In this document: in pieces, positions 1-7,030 of the stretch
How the letters are laid out: each line of letters starts with the position of its first letter
Numbering within the stretch: the stretch's first letter is position 1
Origin: Actinomycetes bacterium
GTDB lineage: Bacteria > Actinomycetota > Thermoleophilia > Solirubrobacterales > JACPNS01
Length of the DNA stretch: 64,000 bases
Direction of reading: 5' to 3'
NCBI GenBank assembly: GCA_023404495.1
Contig: JAEYBE010000003.1
Span: 62,001-126,000, forward strand
Translations under genes and position numbers: made by a program
Notes under the pieces: generated by a model
What the model saw: the letters and a program-made list of their open reading frames with translations, nothing else
Database searches by the model: none
Told to the model about the DNA's origin: nothing

Positions 1-417
1 TTCGATGCCCACGGCTATGCAGGTCTTGGCGACGTTGGTGAAGTGCTTGCGCTCTTCGTGGTAGAGGTCAACCCATACCGACGCGCGCTCGATGGTTCCG
101 TTCTCGCCTGTCTGGAATTGCTTTAGGCCGTGGTCGCCGTCGAGGTCTTGGATTAGTTGTGCGAGATAAGCGACGTGTCCGGCGGTGCGGTGCAACTCTT
201 CGATCAGGGCGCTGTGTGGATCAACTTCACGCGGCAGCCCGTAGATCGCTACCGCTTCGCCGGCGGCTTCCTTCTCAGCGGACTTGATTCCGTTCGGTGT
301 GCATCCGCCGTGGTTCTTGCAATTGCCGTAGCCAGGGTGAGGCGTTCCCCATCCCCGTGGTCTACCGCAAGGATCGCCGTTGCGCTTCTTTGCGCCGCAC
401 TTTGGCTTATCGGGCAT
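1..417 (-). CDS. Phage zinc-finger-like protein, probable small-terminase type (partial)
   Basis: The reading frame starts at ATG 417 and stays open to the window edge (139 codons), so the C-terminus is missing. The first 40 residues hold a Cys/His cluster (CGAKKRNGDPCGRP, then GNCKNHGG and TPNG) that looks like a small zinc-binding module. It is followed by a helical stretch with a YGLPREVDPHSALIEE motif. Actinophage proteins of this layout usually sit just ahead of the large terminase and are often annotated as small terminase subunits; that link is from memory of the family, not a search. It begins 4 bases after the preceding gene ends, at the downstream end of the leftward prophage operon, which suits entry into the packaging genes. 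Confidence 0.6.
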   Translation of the reverse strand, partial: MPDKPKCGAKKRNGDPCGRPRGWGTPHPGYGNCKNHGGCTPNGIKSAEKEAAGEAVAIYGLPREVDPHSALIEELHRTAGHVAYLAQLIQDLDGDHGLKQFQTGENGTIERASVWVDLYHEERKHFTNVAKTCIAVGIE

Positions 418-421
418 GGCG

Positions 422-814
422 TCAGCCCTCTGGCTGTGTCTGCATGGCCTGATGGAACACGCTCGGCACTACTCGCCCCGTGTGCCCGTCTAGCGGCGCG
501 TGGCACCATCCTTCTGCTCCTTCAACCCGGTGGGCACCATCTGCCCGACGGGAGAATCCTGTCTCGCTTGAAAGTCCGCAGGTTTCACAAAAGATGATGG
601 GGCGCGTCTGCGGCTCATTGGATTCCACCGTCGCGTCTTTTGCGGTCACCTTGGCTTCTACGCCGATGAAGTCGATTGAGACGACGGTTGGCTCGTCTAC
701 TGCCGCGCGGATGGTGATTGCTTTTGCGTTCTTGACCTCCTCGCCATCAATGAGAATCTTGGCTTTGCCTGCTGCGGCAAGGTCGACTTCAATCCGCTTG
801 GGGGTTGCAGCCAT
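422..814 (-). CDS. Hypothetical phage protein
   Basis: A 130-residue protein of unknown function. A GGAG stands about 8 bases before the ATG. The first ~65 residues are charged and look beta-rich; the rest has a Cys pair (FCETCG) and a later Cys and His that could bind a metal. It lies in the leftward prophage operon, immediately upstream of the probable small-terminase-type gene. I do not recognise a family. Confidence 0.6.
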   Translation of the reverse strand: MAATPKRIEVDLAAAGKAKILIDGEEVKNAKAITIRAAVDEPTVVSIDFIGVEAKVTAKDATVESNEPQTRPIIFCETCGLSSETGFSRRADGAHRVEGAEGWCHAPLDGHTGRVVPSVFHQAMQTQPEG

Positions 815-842
815 AGCATCTCCAGTCTTCGATGATCTTTGG

Positions 843-1016
843 TCAGTCTTCCACCACGACGGTGCAGATCGGATGGCAGGTGGTGGGCTTGGCTTCGCGC
901 CACGCGATGTATGCGGAACGGATGACGCCCCATCCTTCTACTTCGCGTAGGGCTTGGTAGATGGTGCGGCGCATCTCCCCGCGAGTGAAGGTGACTGTTC
1001 CGCAGTCGATCGCCAT
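843..1016 (-). CDS. Small hypothetical phage protein
   Basis: A 57-residue product starting MAIDCGTVTF. The ATG at 1016 shares one base with the TGA of the upstream gene (TGATG), which argues for this start over a longer in-frame reading that would run across the neighbour. There is no recognisable domain; sequence such as GEMRRTIYQALREVEGWG suggests a small alpha/beta fold. Probably an accessory prophage protein expressed by translational coupling. Confidence 0.5.
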   Translation of the reverse strand: MAIDCGTVTFTRGEMRRTIYQALREVEGWGVIRSAYIAWREAKPTTCHPICTVVVED

Positions 1017-1159
1017 CAGTCGGCAATCCAAGGAAAGTCGTGTCGGTCGTGCCAGATCAGGAATCCGCCGAAACCGACGAAGAAAAAGCCCACTAGTCCG
1101 TGGTGGATGCGCTGGCGGCAGAGGTAGACCCGCCATTGGTTGCGGTCTATCTTCAACAT
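1016..1159 (-). CDS. Small single-pass membrane protein of the prophage
   Basis: A 47-residue protein starting MLKIDRNQWR. A strong AGGAGG lies 8 bases ahead of the ATG, which fixes the start. A hydrophobic segment rich in Gly and Phe (GLVGFFFVGFGGFLI) spans about residues 21-36 and is flanked by basic residues, so it should sit in the membrane. Small phage membrane proteins can be holins or superinfection-exclusion factors, but nothing here decides that. Its stop overlaps the next gene's start. Confidence 0.55.
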   Translation of the reverse strand: MLKIDRNQWRVYLCRQRIHHGLVGFFFVGFGGFLIWHDRHDFPWIAD

Positions 1160-1273
1160 GGCGGAGCCTCCTTCAAAGATTCGGACGCGGCTCCGCAGCA
1201 CTACCGCGTCCAGCACCGGCAATCAGGTGGCAGCACCCGTGCGGCGGTGTGCCCTTGTCGGGGCAAGGTGTGT

Positions 1274-1969
1274 TTATGCCCAGCAGTTGTGAAGCGACCA
1301 GCGCACCCGCGCGGTTCCGTGAACGCCAACGGCGAGGCCGGTTCGGTCGTACAGGTCAATGTCGCGCCCGGGCGACTCGCATCGCGGCGAGTCGTTTCCG
1401 CATCCGGTATCGATCTTGCGGATTGCGATTACTCCGGTTGGGCCGCGCAAGTAGATGATGGTTCCGCAGGGCAAGCCGCCCATCGCCCGCCCGCTTCCAA
1501 GTTCGGCGAACCCGTAGTGGACGTTCCAAAGGTTCACGTTGCAGGCGCTGATCATGCCGCCTGAATCTGACCCTGGCCAGAAGACTGAAGCCTGCGTTGT
1601 GTGAGTCCTTCCGCGCGGGGCTTCCCGGAGGCAGTCCGCGCGGGCCTTGCGGATCTTCTTTCCCAACTTGCGGTAGTGGGATTTGCAGACTTTGCGGCTT
1701 GCTTTGTGGTGCCGCTTGCCGGTGATTTTGTCCAACACACGTACACGGCGGTTGAAGACTTTGGCCGTGACGGTCTTGCAGGGTCTTACAGGCTGAACAG
1801 GTGGAACGTTCGGTTGATCTTCCGCACCAAACGACGCGTCAGAGAATGCGAGCAACGCGCCGAGATAAAGCGTGATGCCAAGAAGGACTGCGGCGACGAT
1901 GATCGCCAGTTCTTTGTGTTTGAGCTTGCCACTGATGTTTGCCTCCAGTGTTGGGCTGCGACACACCAC
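1274..1969 (-). CDS. Membrane-anchored RlpA-like double-psi beta-barrel protein
   Basis: 231 residues from a GTG. After a short basic head there is one hydrophobic anchor (about residues 21-45), then a basic, proline-containing linker with paired cysteines, and a C-terminal domain from about residue 125. That domain ends in PGRDIDLYDRTGLAVGVHGTARVRW, a close match to the closing strand-helix-strand of RlpA/expansin-type double-psi beta-barrels (RDIDLYDRTG, then LAVGVHGTARVRW). Such domains act on or bind peptidoglycan. In a prophage this suggests a wall-active or exported virion/lysis factor. The start is uncertain: GGAGG sits downstream of the GTG, before an in-frame ATC. It follows an intergenic region with hairpins, so it may open a new transcript. 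Confidence 0.55.
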   Translation of the reverse strand: MVCRSPTLEANISGKLKHKELAIIVAAVLLGITLYLGALLAFSDASFGAEDQPNVPPVQPVRPCKTVTAKVFNRRVRVLDKITGKRHHKASRKVCKSHYRKLGKKIRKARADCLREAPRGRTHTTQASVFWPGSDSGGMISACNVNLWNVHYGFAELGSGRAMGGLPCGTIIYLRGPTGVIAIRKIDTGCGNDSPRCESPGRDIDLYDRTGLAVGVHGTARVRWSLHNCWA

Positions 1970-2003
1970 GATTGACGGGCGATGTGTCCGTATGCACGGC
2001 GTG

Positions 2004-2087
2004 GGCCGGTCCTACGCTGAGGTACCGGCCACCTGCGCCGTCGTTTGGGGCCGCTGCCTAAGCAGGGCCGACCCGCCGCAGGGCGGG
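2004..2087 (-). terminator. Hairpin cluster in the gap between two prophage genes
   Basis: The 131-base gap downstream of the GIY-YIG gene holds a perfect 6-bp stem (CCCGCC/GGCGGG, 4-base loop) at 2072-2087 and a 7-bp stem (GGCCGGT/ACCGGCC) at 2004-2030. There is no T-run. This fits a GC-rich actinobacterial terminator followed by a promoter for the barrel-protein gene, but neither is proven. Confidence 0.35.
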
Positions 2088-2100
2088 ACGTTGAAGGTCG

Positions 2101-2829
2101 TTACTTCATTGAGCCGCGCAAGCGCGAACCAGTCGCCTTCATGGGGCGCTGATATGGAATGTGCTTGCGCGGGCCGGGCGGTGGCCCTGCGGTTTCCCCG
2201 ACGATGATGTAATCGGGATCGTCTTTCGGCTCCGGTTCCGTGGGCGCAATGACCACCGGCGGCGGCGGAACCTTGTCGCGGACCGCTTCAACCGAAAGCC
2301 CAAGTCTTTGCACTAGATCAATGTCATTCGGCCACGCGACGTTTGGGCCAAGATGACCGCTGAGCCATTCTGCGGTCGATGCAATGTCTGCAATTGTTGC
2401 GATCGTCAAATCGCCCTTAAACCACTCGCCGCGAATACGCTCGTCGGCGAGCTTTGAATGAATGGCGCGCTCGAGGCGCTGCGATCCCGGGATTACCTCA
2501 AAGAGCTGGAGTTCGTGGAAGCTACCCGTCTGGAGTGTCGATAGCCGTTTGTCCGGATCTACGGCCCAGCCGATCTTCGCCGTTCCATCCTGAAGGTCGT
2601 ACGGGCATATGACGTAGACAAACCCCTGCGGTGGGCGGGGGTCAATCTCCAGAAGTCGCCTGCCATATCCCGGCAACATTTTGTAGTGCCGGCGGATCGT
2701 CGGGGATAGGTCGTAAAGTTCCCTACGCATCGAAGCTCGTTTCTTCGGTGACGGCCCCGAAACGTTCGCGCGTTGTCGGGGCATTTCTTTGGCCGCGCGG
2801 CATAACTCGCGCAGCTTGAACTTGAACAC
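2101..2829 (-). CDS. GIY-YIG (T5orf172/Mug113-type) nuclease-like phage protein
   Basis: 242 residues from a GTG; a later ATG at residue 16 is also possible because no clear ribosome site marks the first. The central region (about 65-150) has the T5orf172/Mug113 pattern of the GIY-YIG superfamily: GFVYVI, then AKIGWAVDPDKRLSTLQTG, then a helix with LERAIHSKL and GEWFKG. The family includes phage proteins with presumed nuclease function. The C-terminal ~60 residues are proline-rich and probably disordered. Substrate and role in the phage are unknown. Confidence 0.7.
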   Translation of the reverse strand: MFKFKLRELCRAAKEMPRQRANVSGPSPKKRASMRRELYDLSPTIRRHYKMLPGYGRRLLEIDPRPPQGFVYVICPYDLQDGTAKIGWAVDPDKRLSTLQTGSFHELQLFEVIPGSQRLERAIHSKLADERIRGEWFKGDLTIATIADIASTAEWLSGHLGPNVAWPNDIDLVQRLGLSVEAVRDKVPPPPVVIAPTEPEPKDDPDYIIVGETAGPPPGPRKHIPYQRPMKATGSRLRGSMK

Positions 2830-2854
2830 CCTCGCAGGCGGACCGGACGGAAAA

Positions 2855-3454
2855 CTACGCGGCTTTGGCTTCCTGCATCAGATCATCGACAATCTGGCAA
2901 ACCGCGCAATAGTCCTGCGTTGAAAGCTGCACTACTGCTTCCGGGCACCGGTCAGCGCGTTCGCCGTTTAGCTTGCGGATTCCGTGGCAGCGGCGCACAT
3001 AGTCGATGGTTCCCTCGCTGACCCCTTCGGCTGCGGCTGCGGCCTTGGTGGTCTGTCCGAATCCCCGATACAGGTATTCCCGGTGCATACGGTCGCGAAG
3101 TTCTTCGGTGGACTCGCGGGGGGCGGCGTGATGGTTGCCGTCTTTCCAAACGATCCGCAGGCGCTTCTCCGTGTCGCCAAGAGCGTCTAGAAGGTTGCCG
3201 AGCCGTCCATCGGACGCGGACACGATCTCAGCGTGAAAGCGCTCCATGATTGACCCGTCGCCCTCACCCAGCCACCGAAGCAACGGAGCTTCCAGTAGCC
3301 GATGCTCAAACAAGACCTGCATGTCCGGCGAGATTGATTCGGGCTTTAGGTGCGCGACGTTCTGGCCGATGCTCTGCGCCTTGCCTTCTGACGACAGTTC
3401 CACGCGAATGACCACGCCATGAACACGCTTGAAAATGTCCACGCGATCAATCAC
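2855..3454 (-). CDS. Phage protein with a C-terminal helix-turn-helix-like segment
   Basis: About 199 residues. I place the start at the GTG at 3454, which overlaps the upstream stop as GTGA and has GGAGGGG a few bases before it. Nothing in the first 120 residues is recognisable. Residues around 125-165 (FGQTTKAAAAAEGVSEGTIDYVRR, split by a Gly turn) resemble a helix-turn-helix, so it may bind DNA. It belongs to the coupled chain of small prophage genes running from the methyltransferase. Confidence 0.5.
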   Translation of the reverse strand: MIDRVDIFKRVHGVVIRVELSSEGKAQSIGQNVAHLKPESISPDMQVLFEHRLLEAPLLRWLGEGDGSIMERFHAEIVSASDGRLGNLLDALGDTEKRLRIVWKDGNHHAAPRESTEELRDRMHREYLYRGFGQTTKAAAAAEGVSEGTIDYVRRCHGIRKLNGERADRCPEAVVQLSTQDYCAVCQIVDDLMQEAKAA

Positions 3455-3948
3455 GCCGCAATCCCCTCCCCGGCAAACCATTTTGATGCCGTTTGTTGTG
3501 TTACTCCAACGATCTGAGCTGCGCGAGTTTGGGACGTGCCTTGCTCGATCAGTCGCCTTGCCTGCTGCTTCTTGACCTCACGAATTTGCGGTGCGAGCCT
3601 TCCACTTGTGCCTGCTGCACCGTGTCTGTTACGCAGGGTCTTGACGTGGATTCCAAAGTGATCTGCGATTGATTCGTCCGTGTTGCCTTCGGCTCGCATT
3701 TGGTCTACTTCTTCTTGTGTTGTTCGATTGCCGCGCTGCTTGGCTGGGGTTAGTCGCGGCTTCTTTGTCTCGCCGCGAAGTTCGGGCAGGGTTTGTGCCC
3801 GCAAGCGCCCATCCTTGACCGCCTGAATCGTCCATGCCTTATCTGCTGCTGCCTGTTCAGGTGTGACACACGGCGGTAGATCTTGAAGCGCTCTCCCTAC
3901 TGCCATGCCTCCGGTTTTTGTGTAGTTGGGGATTGCTTGATCTCTCAT
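3451..3948 (-). CDS. Phage helix-turn-helix protein
   Basis: 165 residues; the ATG overlaps the upstream stop as ATGA. Two helix-turn-helix-like segments are visible: residues ~78-110 (TQEEVDQMRAEGNTDESIA, then HFGIHVKTLRNR) and ~125-160 (RRLIEQGTSQTRAAQIVG, then VTQQTASKWF), both of the homeodomain/resolvase-like type that recurs in phage regulators and terminase small subunits. Likely DNA-binding; target unknown. Confidence 0.6.
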   Translation of the reverse strand: MRDQAIPNYTKTGGMAVGRALQDLPPCVTPEQAAADKAWTIQAVKDGRLRAQTLPELRGETKKPRLTPAKQRGNRTTQEEVDQMRAEGNTDESIADHFGIHVKTLRNRHGAAGTSGRLAPQIREVKKQQARRLIEQGTSQTRAAQIVGVTQQTASKWFAGEGIAA

Positions 3949-4292
3949 GCTGCCAGTCCTTGTCTTGCCCGTGCGAGGTTCTGTCGGTTGGCCGGTCTTG
4001 CACCGGAAGGCTCTACGACGATTTCCACTGTGACCTCACCGTGTGCGCTTGCCTCGCCGCGCAAGCTTGGGCCGGTGACAACTTCGATCCGTGTATCTGC
4101 CGCCGGCCACCCGCGCTCTTGCAGCGCCTCGCGAATCCGGGCCACGTCTTTTGCGGTTGGTTCGCACCGCATGGCGACACACCTAATCAGCGCAAGACGC
4201 GTCGGTCGCTTGGCTTGCGGGGTCTGACCCCTAACCGCCTTGTAGTCGCCTAGCGACCGTGCGGGGATACGGAAGTCTCTTGCGACGATCAT
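3945..4292 (-). CDS. Hypothetical phage protein
   Basis: 115 residues starting MIVARDFRIP. This ATG overlaps the upstream RusA-type gene's stop as ATGA and has GGAGG upstream, so a much longer in-frame reading is rejected. The protein is alpha/beta with an Arg-rich middle (PTAKDVARIREALQERGW); no family recognised. Middle member of the coupled operon. Confidence 0.5.
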   Translation of the reverse strand: MIVARDFRIPARSLGDYKAVRGQTPQAKRPTRLALIRCVAMRCEPTAKDVARIREALQERGWPAADTRIEVVTGPSLRGEASAHGEVTVEIVVEPSGARPANRQNLARARQGLAA

Positions 4293-4768
4293 GCTGCCTC
4301 CCCTCCGATCTGGCCGTTGATCTGTTCCAGCTCTGCTTCGAGCCGTGCTTTTCGGTCGGCGAGTTTTTCGGCTAGGCGCTCGTCTGGGGTGAGGTTTCGC
4401 TTTTCTCTGATCTCTGAAATGGCGATAATCGTTTGGCCGCGCTTGCCGGTGACCTCTTCGCGGACCAAGAGTTCGATATGTGTTGGTGAATCGTCTGTGA
4501 TCCATCCACGATTCTTGATCGCGTCTAGAGGCACCTTCGCCCTTGCCCAGAGGTTGTCTTTGTCTTGCAGCGGCCCCCTGGCTTTCCTGAAAACGATTTC
4601 GACCATTCGCCGTTCGCCTTCCTTTTGACGGGAGGACTCTTCACACATCGGAATCTGCAACGTCCAGTCAGAGAGTTCCTTGTGTCGCTGTGACCAGTGG
4701 ACTCGGTCGCGGGTGTTCCGACTCATTGGGACGAAGGGGATCGTGAAGATTTTGGGGGCGAGGCTCAT
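4289..4768 (-). CDS. rusA: RusA-like Holliday-junction resolvase
   Basis: 159 residues. RusA-type enzymes are dimeric, metal-dependent nucleases that cut Holliday junctions and branched DNA during phage recombination and replication. The acidic signature is clear: D69 and D71 in LQDKDNL, D82 in PLDAIKNRG, and D92-D93 in WITDDSP, matching the DxDN...D...DD pattern. The N-terminus (KIFTIPFVPMSRNTR) fits the first strand and basic loop of the fold. The C-terminal ~40 residues are a charged coil beyond the core domain. The start overlaps the downstream stop of the preceding gene as ATGA. Confidence 0.8.
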   Translation of the reverse strand: MSLAPKIFTIPFVPMSRNTRDRVHWSQRHKELSDWTLQIPMCEESSRQKEGERRMVEIVFRKARGPLQDKDNLWARAKVPLDAIKNRGWITDDSPTHIELLVREEVTGKRGQTIIAISEIREKRNLTPDERLAEKLADRKARLEAELEQINGQIGGEAA

Positions 4769-5049
4769 GCTGCCGGCCTCAGGTCGTCTTCGCGGAACCA
4801 GCCGGACTCGCCCTCAAGCCAGACTCGATATCCGGTGACTGTCGGATCGGAACTCGTGTCAACTCGTTCGCGCGTGACACAACTCGATCCGTGCGCCGCG
4901 TGAATAGCCCTACCGACCATGACCACTGTCACCACCGGTCGGGTTTCCAAGAGGCGCAGGAGTGTGCGCTGATCGTCTGTCAGGCGTGGGAGCTTGGTAG
5001 CACGGGCATATTCGATGGTTCCCCCGTCGAGTGTCATTTGCTCGATCAT
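4765..5049 (-). CDS. Hypothetical phage protein
   Basis: 94 residues, overlapping neighbours on both sides by 4 bases (ATGA), so it is almost certainly translated with the HNH and RusA-type genes. The middle (LTDDQRTLLRLLETRPVVTV) reads like a small winged-helix segment, and the tail (GYRVWLEGESGWFREDDL) like beta strands. No family recognised. Confidence 0.55.
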   Translation of the reverse strand: MIEQMTLDGGTIEYARATKLPRLTDDQRTLLRLLETRPVVTVVMVGRAIHAAHGSSCVTRERVDTSSDPTVTGYRVWLEGESGWFREDDLRPAA

Positions 5050-5501
5050 GCAACACGCCTCGCAATCGAAGCCTCGTAGTCAATCCGAAAGCCGTACTGA
5101 TCCAAAAACGCATCGAAGCCCTGCGGCAAGACTTCATCTGGCAGGTAGGCCAGCGATCGTTCGATCAAGTTATGGTGGTGGCGGCAGAGTGGGACGATGT
5201 TTCGTGTGTCACTGAAGACCGCGTGGCCGGGGTTGTAGTGGGCCGCGAGGGTCCACTGGGCGACGATGTGATGCGGGTCCGTTCGCCCGTCACACATTCC
5301 GTCGTGGTGGTCGATCATCACACAGCGTCCGTCTCGGAGCTGCACATCTGAAACGAGCTTCGCCATTTGTGCAGGGGTGAGCGGACGCGGCTTCTTGGTC
5401 TGCTTCAACCGGTAGCGGGGCTTGGCCTTCTTCTCGGCCTCGCGTTCTGCGTTGGCGCACAGGCGACACATCGGCATTCCGTGTTCGTCGCAGAGGTTCA
5501 T
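5046..5501 (-). CDS. HNH endonuclease
   Basis: 151 residues starting MNLCDEHGMP, with the ATG overlapping the methyltransferase stop as ATGA. Residues 75-111 give a good HNH nuclease core: DPHHIVAQ (H77-H78), N101, and PLCRHHHN (104-111). An N-terminal CxxC (C12, C15) plus C4 may bind zinc. HNH enzymes next to methylases and RusA are common in tailed phages, acting in packaging, DNA processing or as homing nucleases. The fold is sure, the job inferred. Confidence 0.75.
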   Translation of the reverse strand: MNLCDEHGMPMCRLCANAEREAEKKAKPRYRLKQTKKPRPLTPAQMAKLVSDVQLRDGRCVMIDHHDGMCDGRTDPHHIVAQWTLAAHYNPGHAVFSDTRNIVPLCRHHHNLIERSLAYLPDEVLPQGFDAFLDQYGFRIDYEASIARRVA

Positions 5502-6721
5502 GCGGCCTCCGGAAAGAGTGAGTCCTGCCCTGCGGCACTTATCTGCCGACGCTCGTTCTCGGCACGCAGGCGATCGACCAGCTCCACACCTTCCGGGTGC
5601 TCTGCCCACCACGCGATGCGTGCTTCGGCGATGGCCACATACTCGGCTTCCCGCTCGCATCCGATGAACTCGAAGCCCTCGAGCACGGCGGCGCAGCCCG
5701 TGGAACCGCTGCCGGTGAACGGGTCGAGGATGGTTCCGCCGGGCGGGGTGACGAGGCGGCAGAGCCAACGCATCAGGGCTATGGGCTTTACGGTCGGGTG
5801 GACGTTGGCTGACGCGTGCGGTTCCCAGTTCTCCCGCGGCGATTGACGATCCGCTTTCGGTTGCTGGATTGTGCCGTACCCCTCATCGGGCAGTCGGTCG
5901 GCGGGGAACCCCTCGAGGCCAGCATTTCGCTCGGCTCGAGACGTCTTCGCGCAATAGAAAAACTTCGAGGGCGAATCCCCATGAGCAATTCGCTCAGCCC
6001 ACTGCGCATCAGCGTCGGCGGCAGTCGATTCGTCCAGAACGACGTTCGCCGGCCATCGGCCGATGTCGGGATTGAACTTCGACATCTCCGGCGTTGGTGG
6101 TCCCCATTTGCCATAGATCTCGGGGTCGTACTCGCCGGCAGAAGCCCAATTCTCCATGTTCGCTTGACCGCGCGGGACGTTTTTCGAGTCGCCGACGCGG
6201 CATCCGTCTACATTGATCGCGCCGGTTCCGTGTTTGGACGCATTCGCTGCCACGGTTCCGCTGAGCGGTTTACGGGCCACCACGATCGGCTCGAACCCTG
6301 GCTTGAGCGCCGTCCCCCAGCCCTTCCATTCACCGTCGAGGTTGTGTGACTTCGGGAAGCCCTGGCCGAACATCCATGCGATCTGGTCGCGGATCTCGAA
6401 GCCGGCAAGGCGAATGGCGAGCACTCCGAGGTCGTAGGTGCGGGTGCCGAAGAACGCGACAAGGTGGCCGCCCGGCTTGAGCGGGCGGTATGCCTCGCGC
6501 CATGTGGTCGGGCCGGGTACGAACGAATCCCAGGTGTTGCCCATGAATCCGCCGCCTCGGTGTTTGTAGTCGTTGCCGGCCAGCCAATGCGTCAGGACTT
6601 CGGCTGTGTCGGGTTCGCTCGAGAGGCCGTACGGCGGGTCGGTGACGATCGCGTCGATCGACTCGGCGGGGATCTCGCGCATCTTCTCGATGCAGTCGCC
6701 TTGGAGGATTTGCCACGTCAC
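5498..6721 (-). CDS. Phage DNA methyltransferase (N4-cytosine/N6-adenine type)
   Basis: 407 residues from a GTG with GGAGG nine bases upstream. The catalytic motif DPPY is at residues 28-31 and the S-adenosylmethionine motif DPFTGSGSTG begins near residue 333, giving the beta-class order (catalytic motif first, target recognition between, cofactor site last). A FG.R.Y-type motif (FFGTRTYDLG) lies between. It would methylate amino groups of A or C in a specific site, probably to protect phage DNA from host restriction. No partner endonuclease is adjacent except the HNH protein, so an orphan methylase is likeliest. It is the first gene of the leftward operon next to the attachment site. Confidence 0.82.
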   Translation of the reverse strand: MTWQILQGDCIEKMREIPAESIDAIVTDPPYGLSSEPDTAEVLTHWLAGNDYKHRGGGFMGNTWDSFVPGPTTWREAYRPLKPGGHLVAFFGTRTYDLGVLAIRLAGFEIRDQIAWMFGQGFPKSHNLDGEWKGWGTALKPGFEPIVVARKPLSGTVAANASKHGTGAINVDGCRVGDSKNVPRGQANMENWASAGEYDPEIYGKWGPPTPEMSKFNPDIGRWPANVVLDESTAADADAQWAERIAHGDSPSKFFYCAKTSRAERNAGLEGFPADRLPDEGYGTIQQPKADRQSPRENWEPHASANVHPTVKPIALMRWLCRLVTPPGGTILDPFTGSGSTGCAAVLEGFEFIGCEREAEYVAIAEARIAWWAEHPEGVELVDRLRAENERRQISAAGQDSLFPEAA

Positions 6722-6864
6722 GCGGTCATACCTCCGTTACACCCGGCAACACGTTCAGACGGGCTCGAGCCGGCGTTGGTGCGAACCGTTGGCGGGGTGC
6801 ATTCGCAGTCTGAGAGCCACGTCCAGCAGGATTCGCAAATGCTCAGGCCGGTTGCTGAAAAGCA
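6722..6864. other. Prophage end next to the attachment site
   Basis: 143 bases between the methyltransferase start and the tRNA remnant. A minus-strand frame here ends 4 bases inside the methyltransferase start (GTGA overlap) and carries a CxxC...CxC pattern, but it lacks an ordinary start codon inside the element; its only ATG lies in host DNA beyond the tRNA remnant. I do not call it a gene. No integrase is visible. Confidence 0.4.
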
Positions 6865-6906
6865 CTCATAATCCCCGGGTCGCAGGTTCGAGTCCTGCCC
6901 GCCCCA
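6865..6906 (+). other. tRNA 3'-half remnant, probable prophage attR
   Basis: The sequence holds the anticodon loop CTCATAA (anticodon CAT at 6867-6869), the 3' strand of the anticodon stem (TCCCC), a 5-base variable loop, a perfect T-arm (GCAGG, TTCGAGT, CCTGC) and the acceptor 3' strand CCGCCCC with discriminator A at 6906. The bases just upstream (AAGCA) cannot pair with TCCCC, and no GGGGCGG 5' acceptor strand or D-arm lies within 75 bases upstream. The remnant stands exactly where phage genes (left) meet host genes (right). This is expected for attR of an element integrated into a tRNA 3' half, with the restored tRNA beyond the left edge of the window. Confidence 0.75.
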
Positions 6907-7000
6907 CTCCCGGCAGTTCACGGCAGTGCTCCGGGTGACCCTTCGGGGTGAGGGTTGATCTTCGGACAGGTGTTGGGCGCAACGTCCGCCAAATCCGTAT

Positions 7001-7028
7001 GATCAGGATTACTGAGTAATCGGTGATC
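7001..7028 (+). promoter_or_regulatory. Imperfect palindrome abutting the GGDEF gene start
   Basis: A near-palindrome ending 2 bases before the ATG at 7031: arms GATCA and TGATC outside, GATTAC and GTAATC inside, loop TGA, with a small internal bulge. It occupies the place where a ribosome site would lie, and no good Shine-Dalgarno is visible. It may be an operator or an RNA hairpin controlling translation. Confidence 0.35.
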
Positions 7029-7030
7029 CG

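Noticed and set aside
157..597. Plus-strand frames across the prophage region
   Set aside because: They cross the boundaries of two well-formed minus-strand genes with ribosome sites and close spacing, and have no family likeness.
5046..6721. Restriction-modification system (methyltransferase plus HNH)
   Set aside because: The HNH protein is small, phage-type and lies with a RusA-type resolvase and small phage genes; there is no sign of a site-specific restriction enzyme, so an orphan phage methylase is preferred.
6830..6906. Complete tRNA ending at 6906
   Set aside because: No 5' acceptor strand, D-arm or 5' anticodon stem pairs with the good 3' half, so only a remnant is called.
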